In this document: piece by piece, positions 1-10,174 of the stretch | Layout: every line of letters begins with the position of its first letter | Numbering within the stretch: position 1 is the first letter of the stretch | DNA from: Emmonsiellopsis sp. PD_33 | Lineage: Eukaryota; Ascomycota; Eurotiomycetes; Onygenales; Ajellomycetaceae | Assembly: GCA_032988165.1 (NCBI GenBank) | Contig: JANTQF010000009.1 | Location: 124,001-188,000, forward strand | Length of the DNA: 64,000 bases | Reading direction: 5' to 3' | Position numbers and translations under genes: made by a program | Notes under the pieces: generated by a model | Seen by the model: the letters and a program-made list of their open reading frames with translations, nothing else | Databases searched by the model: none | Told to the model about the DNA's origin: nothing

Positions 1-782
1 AAACGGCAGAACAATGGGACCCCGTCTCGAAACAACCCATGTTCAAAACGGGAGCGGTCCGCATTGAAAAATGCGTCCAAAAAGAAGGCCGCCGCAGGAC
101 ACCCAACCACGCCAAAGAAGAGCAAACAGCCGCAATCAAGCGTGTCGAGGCTCGCAAGGGCGGTCCCGAAGCCAAACCCTCCACAGCAGAAAAAACGACC
201 AAAAAGGAGCGCGTCCGCCGCCTCGAACTGTGGATGGGAGCCACGCACGAAAGCCTAGAAATGCTGCTGGAGATCTACGACCACCTCATCCCCCGGCTCG
301 TCCATGATCTGGAAGTCCAAGCGGGCCTAGAGGCTATGCACAGCATCGCCACGGAGATCCTTCAGACGTTCCAGCCCATGGTTGACAAATACCATGAAAG
401 CAGACAGTACGGACGTGCCGTAGCCCTTCGGCTCCGCGGGGCGATTTTCCCCCGTGTCGATGAGAGGGAGCCAGCGGCGCTGGGTGATGGTGGCCGTCAT
501 GATCCGTACGAAGCGCTCGCGGCGTTACAAGGGCTTGATGTATTCTTGACGTATATCGAGGGCCATTTGACGGCGTTGACGCCGGCGAGTATGGCGTTGT
601 GGGATGGGGATTTTGTCAATGCGGTGGCGTTTGCGCAGGAGGGGATTCAGAGGCAGAAGGCGTGGGCGACGCAGCATGTCAGGGTCAAGGCGCCGCAGAC
701 GTTGTTGGTTCCGATGGTGAGGGTTGAAGAGATGCAGAGGCCCGAGTCGAGTATGGCGGGGCAGAGGAGGGGGGGCAAGTAG
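1..782 (+). CDS. 3' end of an unidentified gene; possible molybdopterin oxidoreductase C-terminus with helical tail (5' partial)
   Basis: The frame is open from the first bases of the window (first in-frame codon at position 3) to the TAG at 780-782, with no stop before the ATG at 39. The gene therefore probably starts upstream, and that ATG is likely internal. The first 20 or so codons contain a PMFKTGAVRIEK segment. From memory this resembles the C-terminal end of FdhF/YdeP-type molybdopterin oxidoreductases; that is a weak inference. After a basic K/E/R-rich linker comes a section of about 170 residues rich in amphipathic helices (roughly ORF residues 60-215), with many His, Glu and Asp residues such as HESLEMLLEIYDHLIPRLVHD. 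It could be a ferritin-like or other four-helix bundle. The codon third position is mostly C up to about 480 and mostly G after it. The product name is uncertain; the existence of a coding region is fairly safe. Confidence 0.6.
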   Translation, partial: TAEQWDPVSKQPMFKTGAVRIEKCVQKEGRRRTPNHAKEEQTAAIKRVEARKGGPEAKPSTAEKTTKKERVRRLELWMGATHESLEMLLEIYDHLIPRLVHDLEVQAGLEAMHSIATEILQTFQPMVDKYHESRQYGRAVALRLRGAIFPRVDEREPAALGDGGRHDPYEALAALQGLDVFLTYIEGHLTALTPASMALWDGDFVNAVAFAQEGIQRQKAWATQHVRVKAPQTLLVPMVRVEEMQRPESSMAGQRRGGK

Positions 783-1169
783 GTAGGTGAGTTCGGTGTG
801 GAATTGGGTTGTAAAAGTTCTTGCACCTGTTTGTTCAGGGAGTTTCTCCGATGATTGTACGGTAGTTTTAGTAACAGTTCGTATAACTGGTTAATAATGT
901 AGGGAAAGGGGGGATAAAACTGAAGGGGCGAAGAGATGCTTCGTTGTCTTCCTTTGGCCACACTTCTATCGACCTTTGTATACCGGTAAACAGGATGGTT
1001 GAGTCCATGTCATTTGGCGGTTTCAATCGGTAAAACAGAATAAAAAAAAGTACAAACAATCCTATCGAAAATCCTATCACATCCCTATATTCAACATAAG
1101 AAATCCTCCCCTTGCTTTCGTTTCCTTCTGGTCCCGTCCCATTTGATGTTCTTTTCTCCTTTCACTGAA
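783..1169. other. Convergent intergenic region
   Basis: This lies between the plus-strand gene ending at 782 and the minus-strand histone variant ending at 1170, so it must hold both 3' untranslated regions. It is AT-rich towards the right with an A-run near 1045. I see no further coding exon or RNA gene. Confidence 0.6.
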
Positions 1170-2480
1170 TCAATCGAACCCATAAATTGGGTTCCCGAGC
1201 TGTATCAATAAAAATAGGGATTGTTAGTTAGTTTGAACGTGATAGTCCTCGCAGGATGGGGGTTGGATGTCTGTGAGTACAGGATGTGTTTCGATTCTGG
1301 CGGGATAGGGGACGTTGAAGGGGATCGGTAGCAAGAGACTGCATAGGGGGAATAAAGCAACATAATTAAAAAAAGCACTTACCCCTCTCAACACAAAAAC
1401 GACCTATATCCAACCCCAAAATACAAGCCAAGGAGTTAGTTGAATGTATCCAAGAAGTAGAAGAGAAGGAAAGAATCCAGGGATCATCATAGGAGTTTAG
1501 TGGACTCCTGAGGAATAGAAATGCCATAAGCAAATGACAACTTACATCTCGCGAGGTCACCGTCTATCAGATCCATTCCCATTAGCTTCATGGACACCAA
1601 GACCAAGAAATAGAATTAAAGCAGGGGGAAGAAAAGAGTTTTCTTCCCCACGCAGATAGAGTAACTAAACATACCTTCCTCTGGCGGTTCTGAGAGTTTG
1701 TGGTCTCCAGAATATCAATGATCCGGCCAATGATCTGCCACAAAATAGTTAGATTTGGGAGAGTACAGGCAGAAATGTAGAGACAACAAAATATAGTGAA
1801 TTAACAAGAGAAAGAAATACACACCAGCGCCAACCTGTCCCTTACCGCCTTGCGGGCCGCGTCGTACACATCTCTCTGGATACGCACAACGCCTCCACGG
1901 CGCGCCATGCGGCTGTCAAGCAAGCAAAGTGTTAGAAATATCCATCTCACGCGTGGAAAGAATTTGTGTGTGGCATCAAGGAGGGAGTTAAGCTTGTAGC
2001 TGGGATTCCTTCTCTGTATGACAGGACACCCTTGAATGGAGACACGATTCCATCCCAGAGAAAGGGGGTTGCCGGGGGGAAGGACTTGGAGCATAGTTAC
2101 CGGATTGCTGGCTTGGCTACATATAGAGAGAATATATGTCAGTTGGAGTTCGTCAATTGTTCATACATAGGGGATAAACATCTCTCCAGGTGACTCCACG
2201 GTATGTATATGTATATAGCACTTACTGATCCCCAGTATATTATCACGGAGAACTCTCCTAGAAGTCCAGAAATAGTCAGCCCATAGCCCACCCAATAACC
2301 CCTTCCAATACCCTGGCAGCCAACCACATCCCCATCGCAATCAGACAGTCAGAAGTAGTGGTGCTCTTGTCGTTGCCAGGCTGTATCTGAACATTGAACT
2401 CACCGGTGACGTTTGCCGGTTCCAAGCATAGCGACGTTGCCAAAGCCTAGTCCTCGGCGACTTGGGGTGTTGGGGGCCAT
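1170..2480 (-). CDS. Divergent histone H4 variant (H4v-like), 8 exons
   Basis: Spliced exons in transcription order are 2480-2404, 2257-2226, 2116-2101, 1912-1825, 1734-1675, 1563-1546, 1403-1383 and 1199-1170. Phases agree throughout and give 113 residues. The histone fold is unmistakable: GKRHRRVLRDN, GITKPAIRRMARRGGV, QRKTVTSRDVV and a terminal IYGFD correspond to the same places in canonical H4 (103 residues). The tail is different, with a longer N-terminus starting MAPNTPSRRG. The positions of H4 K5, K8 and K12 are not lysine, K16 is kept (residue 23), and K20 is replaced by Arg (residue 27). In the core, K44 becomes Val, K77 becomes Gln and K91 becomes Arg; the C-terminal GG is replaced by D. 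It should bind DNA and pair with H3, forming nucleosomes that cannot carry H4K20 methylation. Divergent H4 variants (H4v) are known in some filamentous ascomycetes such as Neurospora; orthology to those was not tested. Introns of 90-188 nt are longer than the 50-70 nt introns common elsewhere in the window. Confidence 0.88.
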
Positions 2481-2964
2481 TTTGAGCTTCTGGTTCTTAG
2501 AGAGAGAGCGGGAATTTTAAGGTAGTGAAATTGACAGTTGGAAGTGGGAGAAACGTGTCTTAAGACTGGAAGAAAGGGGGGAAGGGAGCAAAAGGGGTTG
2601 TTGATAGAGTTGTGTTGTGATATGTCGCTGTCCACAGTGAAGGAGGGGCTGTCAGTGAATGAATAACACAAACAAACTGGGTGGTGTTGCTAGACAGATC
2701 CTCCTAGAGGACTATTGGTAGCAACACAATTGCCTTTACAGCCAGGGACTAGAATATGATAGAAGGAGGAAAATGAATGTCTATGGCATTCCTTCAGTGG
2801 TAATGATATTATATCTGATAGGTGGATAAAAGGATAAACAGGGGTCGTAACAAACAAAAGTCATATATAGGGTTTAAGGTCATTGCATGAAAAGGAAGAA
2901 AAGAAATTCCCAACGCCAGTCATGAGCCAACTGTGAAAAGAAAAGTTCTTGATTACATGTAGGT
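2481..2964. promoter_or_regulatory. Upstream region of the H4 variant gene
   Basis: This stretch separates the H4 variant start (2480) from the 3' end of SVF1 (2965), both on the minus strand. It must contain the H4v promoter and the SVF1 3' untranslated region. I see no coding exon in it and no element I can name with confidence. Confidence 0.45.
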
Positions 2965-4345
2965 TTAGGAAATAAAGGTCGCCTCCATATAAAGCGTGCC
3001 TTGCTCGGTTTCCTCCGAGTCTCCAACACGGACCTTTAGGGAGAGCTTGTCCTGAGGAACATACTGTAACGCATCATTAGCATAACTTAGCTTACGGGAA
3101 GAATCAGCAATCATATCGTACCTGGTAAATGTAGGGCTTCGTTCCTGCAACACTCCCAACAATTGACTTTATGAACCCAGGCACCTCTGCCATGACATCG
3201 ACGCGGTCCAGCCGTTGGCCCAAGGAACCCTCCAGGACCCCCTCGACGGGTTTGTCGTCCTTTGTTTTGCCATCCCAAGTGAACTTGACAGACTTAGGCT
3301 CGGGCCAGTCGTTATGGGAGTCTGCAGCGGACTCGAGATGTTTTGCGGGTTTCAATGGTCCTGCATACACAATCTCCCCGTCCTTTGCAATACCACCCAC
3401 ACTCACGACAGTTGAGCCATACGAAGGTGGGGTAGTGTATTCCATGAACACCGCGGAATAGGTGGGGCTTTGGAAATTGGCGAAATTCCAGCGTGCAGCT
3501 GCGCAAAAGGTTAGAGTTTAGAATAAACGATAAATATAGATACGACCTTGACTTACCAGCATGATGCGGCTTCATCCCCTGGAGTGCGTGGATGAACAAT
3601 CCGCGGCCCTTGAAATCGATTTCCTTCTCGGGAGTTACGATTGTGCCTTCCACCTTGCATCGGGGCCAGAATGCATGGCGCATGCTACCCCACGGATTCT
3701 GGGGATCTGTGCCAAAGGTTGACGTGCCATCCTCGCCGACTGCGAAACCGGGAGCCGTCCGAGTGAGGGTGACATTGATCAGGCAATCCTCGTTCATGGC
3801 TGACTTGATTGTGTAGGCATTGCCCTCCGCATTCAGGGTAAGAGCAATGTTGTCGCCCCCAAAGGAGAGCATGTCTTCGTCGAACATGTAGTTGCTGATC
3901 GAGTCGGTGGACCATTGATGGGGTGTTTTGCCGTCTGTAGCGAAAAGCTTGGAGTTGAAGTGACATGTCGTGTGGATGCCGCTATAATTCAGAAAGGTCT
4001 TAGCAAAAGTGTTTTGGAGAGAGGGAGTCCCACCGCCTCTCGAGGTCCTCACACGACATTGCTATAGATAACCTGGAGCATAGCGATATCTCCGTTATCC
4101 GAAAAGAGATAAAAGGTCTGCGTCTCAACGGAGGTCGACTGCATGGCCTTCCACCGCAAATCATCCTTGGTCAATTCCCTGTAGGGAGTCGTCTGCGCCT
4201 GCGCCGTTACTGACTGGATGGCGTCAGGGCCATATATGGGCTCCTGCGTGCCAGCAACATTGGCCAAACTAGCGAACAACAGTCAGCACCACATCCAAGA
4301 ACAACGGGGGGGGATCCACACGCACGTCTGCTTGAACCAGTTCAT
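2965..4345 (-). CDS. svf1: Svf1 family survival factor
   Basis: Five exons (4345-4326, 4268-4053, 3981-3557, 3498-3122, 3063-2965) join in phase to 378 residues. The start MNWFKQTLANVAGTQEPIYG, the central DMLSFGGDNIALTLN and WGSMRHAFWPRCKVEG segments, and the late RWNFANFQSP and MEYTTPPSYGS segments match the Svf1 family, which folds as two lipocalin-like domains. In yeast, Svf1 is a peripheral membrane protein of the secretory pathway involved in sphingolipid (ceramide) handling and in survival under oxidative stress. The first exon is only 20 nt; the first donor is GTGCGT and the second GTGAGG. The gene starts head to head with uL11m, about 525 bp away, so the two may share a promoter. Family assignment is firm; the cellular role is carried over from yeast. 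Confidence 0.93.
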
Positions 4346-4870
4346 GATGGGTCGGGCTGCAGTGATCTAGGGGAACAGAGCATGTATATCGAGATGTTGA
4401 TGAAGCCTGGAGAGCGCGGGCTGACCGGAGCAGGCGACTTCCCCCCCGGATAAACAGCTGTTCCGGGCCCAAACGGGAAGCGGCAACACGGGCGGCGGCG
4501 TGGCAATAAGCAGCGTCGACCGCCACAGAGGCCGCGGACAAGGCAGGAATAGGCGCGGATTGCGTGGAAAGAGAGACCTCTGCTGTGGTAATCCGTCTGT
4601 CCAATTTTATATACATAATTACTGCTTTTTGTGCTGGAAGTCCGGTGGGAAAATACACGCGTCGGCGCTTAGTCGCCAGCCGAGGCTGACCATTAGCCGC
4701 CCAGCGCGCGCTTAGACGCCCAATCCCTGCTAGTGGATCGTGCACCAAAATTCTGCTGGCGACAAGAACGTCAACTTCACGATTGCGATACCACACCACG
4801 TCTCTCCAGTTCGATCCTATACCCCCCGGACCCAATCAATTCGGACTGGTGCGCACCTACAGACTTCACA
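4346..4870. promoter_or_regulatory. Divergent promoter region, svf1 / uL11m
   Basis: This is the 525 bp between two head-to-head ATGs. It contains GC-rich blocks around 4440-4560 and 4640-4720 and an AT-rich patch near 4600-4620. The 188-codon reading frame crossing it on the minus strand (4269-4835) has no recognisable domain and overlaps the svf1 start, so I treat it as chance. Confidence 0.5.
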
Positions 4871-5413
4871 ATGTCACGGAAAGCCCTCGCCAAAGATATC
4901 TACGTGAAGCTCATCGTCGGAGCGGGACAGGCCAGCCCCAGTCCCCCCGTTGGTCCCGCGCTTGGAAGTAAAGGTGTCAAGAGTATGGATTTCTGCAAGG
5001 TACGAAGTGATCGCTCTCGTCGATATGTGCCTGCATCTTTCGAGTTGCCGCTAATTTTTTAACTCTTGCGATAACTCCAGGAATTCAACGCCCGTACTGC
5101 ACACATTGAAACCGGAGTCCCCATTCCCGCGTTCGTTACCATCCGTCCCGATCGATCGTTTTCCTTTGAACTCCGCACGCCCACCACATCATGGCTTCTG
5201 CTCAAGGCCGCGGGCACCGAATTGCGAAAGGGCCGGCTTCGGGGAACGGAAAACCCAGGCACGGACTCTGTCGGCAAGGTGTCGTTAAAACATGTGTATG
5301 AGATTGCCAAAATCAAGCAGTCGGAAGTTCGATTGTCGGGAACGAGCTTAGAAGGGCTATGCAAGAGTGTTATCGCCCAGGCGAAGACAATTGGTGTTCA
5401 GGTCGTCCCTTGA
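4871..5413 (+). CDS. mrpl19: Mitochondrial large-subunit ribosomal protein uL11m (MRPL19 type)
   Basis: Two exons, 4871-4999 and 5081-5413, give 153 residues. The N-terminal part has the L11 signature: IYVKLIVGAGQASPSPPVGP, then ALGSKGV and FCKEFNARTAHIETG across the splice junction. The C-terminal domain has SVGKVSLKHVYEIAKIK and a GTSLEGLCKSVIAQAKTIGV ending, as in bacterial L11. The protein binds the GTPase-associated centre of the large rRNA and in fungi belongs to the 54S mitochondrial ribosome. No long cleavable targeting peptide is visible, which is usual for this protein. The intron interrupts after FCK with GTACGA..CCAG. Assignment is strong. Confidence 0.95.
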
Positions 5414-6577
5414 ACATTGAAAATACCGAGCACGAGGTGACTTCAATTGGGACGTGGGTTTGTTAGTTTTGGTAATTGCGACGGCGTTTTTGGGAAGAGG
5501 GCACTTTTTATGTATATTTATTGGGATCATATCCGGGGATGCTGCGTGTTGTTCGGCTTGGTGGCTTTTGCTGCTGAAGGGCTTTAAAGTTGTACTATAT
5601 ATACACTTGTCTATGCGATGGGCTAGGACCAATCCAATCCAGCTTTGACTTTATATTTACCTCAGTGATTCCTGCTTGGTTGAAATTGGCTATCTTATGC
5701 CTGGACAGCTGGATAGAGTTGGCCAGCACGGATATGCGGAGAACTCGAAGATTCCTTGCTACTATCAGCCGAGGGTATCATCGCAGGGCTGAGTCGAATT
5801 CACATTGCCGGCTGCATTTGTGGTAGTATCATGTCGCACTGATATTGCCAAAGGAGCCGTCATATGTAGACAATATTCCGGGGTTGACAGCTACGTATTT
5901 GTGATACATAGAAATTAATTATTGTCTAGAATTGCGTTGCTGTTGAATTGTTTTGCTTAGAGTTTCGTACTGAACTCAGTATTTAAACGCCATTATTTAT
6001 TTATTCCAAGGTTGCGACTATGCGGCTCACATGTCATCATCGACGACCAGAAAATCTCTTCCTCTGCCCACGCCCACCATCGCGCCAATTATCTCGACAA
6101 CATCTGCTTCGTGCGTGCTGCGGCGACATCTCGAGCTGAGCTGTGTTCCTTTGTGGCTTGTACCAGCCGTTGTTTGGATCAGCGTTCAGCCGGAGCAGCG
6201 GTCTATCCGTGCCTAGCGCAAAGGATTATCCTCCGCCTCCTCCATCCCCACGCCTGCAACTAAATAAATATCCGTCATATTGACGGCTCGCCCTCGAGCC
6301 GATTCCCTCCCCACCAGCCTGTCGACAGCCTCTGCGCCCCTCTGTGCGGCACGTTGTGACGCTGCCGTGTACGTCTGGCCCGCCGCTTTGCCGCTATCGC
6401 CGCCGGAGCTGTGAGTCGGATCCCGAGAAGCCACCGACATCAACGCCCCTCCTCTTATCTCGCAACTTCATACACCACCGCGAGCCCGTCGATTGCCAGC
6501 CACCCGCCGTTCCGCCCGCCAGAAACACTCGAGGGGGATGTGTCTAGACGTCTCTGGCTCATCTACCCGTGACGATC
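5414..6577. other. Intergenic region between uL11m and the HAL-type kinase
   Basis: This holds 1.16 kb with no convincing coding exon. The right-hand part (about 6250-6577) is rich in C and T, as fungal promoters and leaders often are, and probably includes the kinase promoter and 5' leader. The small reading frames here (60-83 codons) look random. Confidence 0.5.
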
Positions 6578-9212
6578 ATGGCTTCCAACTCCTCCCGTCG
6601 CCAAGGTGAGTCCGGCCCCTCTTTCCCCTCAGCCGCTGGGCTATATTGACTGATATCTCTCTCTCCACCACAGATCCCTCGACGGCGCCCAATGACCAGC
6701 ATCAACCGCTGCATCCCGCCATGGCTGCCAGCTCAGACATGTCCGCACGCGGCCATCAAGCCCATGCCCAGCATGCTGTCCGATTCGCCTCCGTAAACCA
6801 GGAAATCGAACCGTCATTGTCCACAGCCGATAGCAGCCGCGCGTCCAACGAATTTTCTCCTGAAAAGCAAAGTGACATACAAACGCTCACCAAGCAACTT
6901 CAGAAGTCGAAGTTGCAGGAGACGAGATTAAAGAACTTCTCCTTTGACCCTGTCTCCCTTCCAACCTCAAGGGTATGTACATAGTCCATCCATCATTGAA
7001 CCAGCCCTCATGTCCCTCAATTCTCGAATAAGGCTGTGCTTTGTCTTTGGCAGCCTACCTTTCCCTATATTGTGCTTAGTATGTTAACAAAATCCCGTTT
7101 CAGGTTCCCTCCAGAGAATCCGGCAGTATCCGGAGTTTTAGGGACCAAAGTAGATCTGGTGCTCCCTCCCCAAACATATCTGGGTCACAGTCGCCCTTGC
7201 TCACGCCCACAGGGTCTGGAAGCCGAGATGGAAAGAAAGGAGACCAGTCCTATTACAGAATGGGAATGGGAACCTCAGACCAGCCAGAGATTACTCCTAA
7301 TACGTCTCTGTCCAATGAGGCTTCCGCAAAAGGATACGATTCCACCGGGGCTGGATCCCGACCATCTACTTCCTCCGAACCTTCATCACGCAAGCCAACC
7401 ACTACCCCCGATGCCTCGAGGGAATCACGCCCCCGTAAACCAAAGTTCTACCTTACCACATCTCCTGAAAGCACCTCCCGTGAACCAAGCCCTCCAGGAC
7501 ATGGAAGACACGAACCAGGATGGAGCACTCCAGGCTCTGGCTCCGTCACCCCAATTGGGGACCAGAACGACCCATATTCCCGAAGTCGAAGACCGCCCCA
7601 GACCAAAAACCTCGCCCAGATTGATCAACGATTTATTTTTGGCAGTGTAGATGCCAAACGTCGCGGGGATCGAACCTCGGGCTCCGCAGCTGGGGGTATT
7701 CCACGGTCGTTTAGCGGGACTGATTTGAGAATGCACGAGAAAAGAGGTACATTTTTCTCTGGAAAAAGAGAAAATCGTTTTGAAGGTGGTAGCGGCGGCC
7801 TGGAAGGCAAACACCAGGGATCTATGTCGGAACTAAAACGCTTTTTCCGAATGGGCCATAAACACAAACGGAGTGGCTCCCCCGCATCTACCATTTCAAA
7901 GAAGGATTCTAGAAAAGCGACAAAACATGCTCAATTCCAGCCCGCCCAGATGAGCGTCCCTTTCGCAGATGATCACGGCCTACAAACCAAGTATGGTAAA
8001 TTGGGTAGAGTTCTGGGCTCTGGAGCAGGCGGGTCGGTTAGGCTGTTGAAGCGGAATTCGGATGGCGTCACATTTGCCGTCAAGCAATTCCGCGATCGCC
8101 ATGCTTGGGAAACCGAAAAGGAGTATTCGAAGAAGGTTACGGCGGAGTTTTGTATCGGATCCACGCTACATCACGGCAATATCATAGAGACCATGGATAT
8201 CATTAGCGAGGGTGGACGCTGGTACGAGGTCATGGAATTCGCCCCTTTCGATCTATTTGCAATTGTCATGACCGGAAAGATGTCGAAGGAGGAAATCGCT
8301 TGTACATTTTTGCAAATCGTCAGCGGAGTTGCGTATCTTCACAACATGGGCCTTGCACATCGGGATTTGAAATTGGACAATGTTGTCGTCAATGACCGTG
8401 GGATTATGAAACTGATAGATTTCGGAAGTGCTGTCGTTTTCAGATATCCTTTCGAGACCGACATTGTTCTTGCAACCGGTATGTTATTCACTTTGACTTT
8501 ATATGCTGTTACTTCATTTCTATGACCCGCTAACGAAATGATAGGTGTTGTCGGTTCTGATCCGTACTTGGCGCCAGAAGTTTATGACGAAAAACGATAT
8601 GATCCACGTCCAACAGACATTTGGTCGTTGGCGATTATTTTCTGCTGTATGACCTTGCGTCGATTCCCCTGGAAACAACCTCGCCTGTCCGACAATTCAT
8701 ACAAGCTCTTCGTGTCACAGCCCAATTCGGGCGCTCAATCCGACTCTGAGGCGAAGGATCTTCTAAAGCAACGACCAAAGTCAACGGCTGACCTTCCAAG
8801 CGTCGCTGAGCCGTCTCAGAGAGCTGGACAAGGTGGTGATAAAGGAGGCCACGCTCGTTCGTCCAGCCATCATCGCCATAATATCTCTCATGACGACCGA
8901 AATGGCCAAGCGCCGCCAAAATCAGGAACCGGTTATGACCAGCCCTCACAAACGGGCCAGCGCCAAGAAGTTATAAAGGGCCCGTGGCGCCTGTTACGGA
9001 TTTTGCCGCGTGAAACGAGGACCATCATTGCCCATATGCTGAAGATCAACCCTCGGGAACGCGCAACCCTAGAAGATGTGCTGGCAGACGAATGGGTCCG
9101 AAGTCGTCAAGTCTGTTACCAGAAAGAATGTGGCACCGTGGTCAACGCCCCGAACCACACCCACGTACTCGAACCCCCAGCACCTGCACCGGCAAACAAT
9201 AAAAGGGCATGA
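6578..9212 (+). CDS. hal4: Ser/Thr protein kinase of the HAL/SAT4 (NPR/Hal) fungal family
   Basis: Four exons (6578-6605, 6674-6972, 7104-8478, 8545-9212) give 789 residues. About 400 residues of low-complexity Ser/Pro-rich sequence precede the catalytic domain, which runs from about residue 403 to 720. Visible kinase motifs are the glycine loop GSGAGGSVRLL, the lysine in FAVKQF, the catalytic loop AHRDLKLDN and the magnesium loop IDFGSA. The activation segment ends in SDPYLAPEV, spanning the third splice junction (VVGSDPY). A Ser/Gly-rich insert sits in the C-lobe before the final helices. In yeast, Hal4/Sat4 and Hal5 are plasma-membrane-associated regulators of potassium transporters (Trk1/2), nutrient permease stability and salt tolerance. 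The subfamily assignment rests on overall pattern; closely related fungal paralogues cannot be excluded. Confidence 0.9.
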
Positions 9213-10174
9213 GCAGCTCCGGGTGCAATAGACTCTTTCTATATTTCGCTTTCTATGTGGCATATCTGCTCCGCCCCATGCTGTACATACTTTATCTATC
9301 TTACGCTATTCCCATCCACCCCGCAACGCAACGTACCCCACGGCATCGAAATTGAAACCATACGCGAAATCCACCAAACTTGAACGAAAAAGTTTGATCT
9401 TTGTTCTTATTAGATTCTTTTTGGCCGGCTATATTTGTCTACTCGTTTTGTTGTGTTCTTACTCGTTCCTTTCCTTCTTCGTTAGGCGCTACGCATGTAT
9501 ATTCCTGCATTGATAACTGGAAATAAACTGAAACTTATATGGGCGGTAGAAGGGCAGGAATGGACGGCTGATGGCCGATTGCGTCGTCGTATGGATGGGC
9601 TTATTCTTACTTACTTATTTCATCTATATAGATTCTACCTTGGACATTCATTGATATGTAATAATTAGAGGGCTGTTGGACGTGTTTCTCTTGCTTTCTC
9701 TTTTACCACGATATCAAATCTGTATCTACAAAATTCACACAGCAAGCAGAAAAGTTGCTCCGCCCTGACCAAGCTATTTATAGATCCCCGTACTCGTAGT
9801 TAGCTAGTTAGTTTGTTTTGGCTCGTCCTACGGGATTCGTTGCGGGGATGGATGCCGTGCCGCCGGTTTAATTTATATTTAATCCATCCCTCCCCTTGCA
9901 CGGTGCGAGGCTGAGCTGAGCTGGGTGTTGTTCTTTGTTTCGTTCCGTGTCGTGTCGTTGGTTTTTGAACAACGCTCACTTCAACATCTTAAATTGTGCA
10001 GCCTTTGGGCGCGGAAACGAACTTCATCAATCAGCCCTACGCTACGCTAACTACTGGATAGTAATGCACGGCATCGATTTCAAGATCCTCAGGGCAGTTT
10101 GTTATTAATTCCTCATTCAATCGCGAATAGAGAAAGCAAACAAGAAAGGAAAAAAAAAAACGAAAACAACAACG
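9213..10174. other. Intergenic region upstream of the GH18 gene
   Basis: About 960 bp lies between the kinase stop and the GH18 start. It is AT-rich on the left (kinase 3' untranslated region), has a GC-rich block around 9840-9930 and an A-run just before the GH18 ATG. No coding exon is seen. It probably holds the GH18 promoter. Confidence 0.5.

Noticed and set aside
4269..4835. 188-codon minus-strand frame over the svf1/uL11m promoter
   Set aside because: It overlaps the svf1 start on the same strand in another frame, has no recognisable domain and is explained by GC-rich promoter sequence.
7036..7650. 204-codon plus-strand Pro-rich frame
   Set aside because: It overlaps the kinase exon starting at 7104 in another frame. 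The kinase frame splices cleanly to both neighbours and this one does not.
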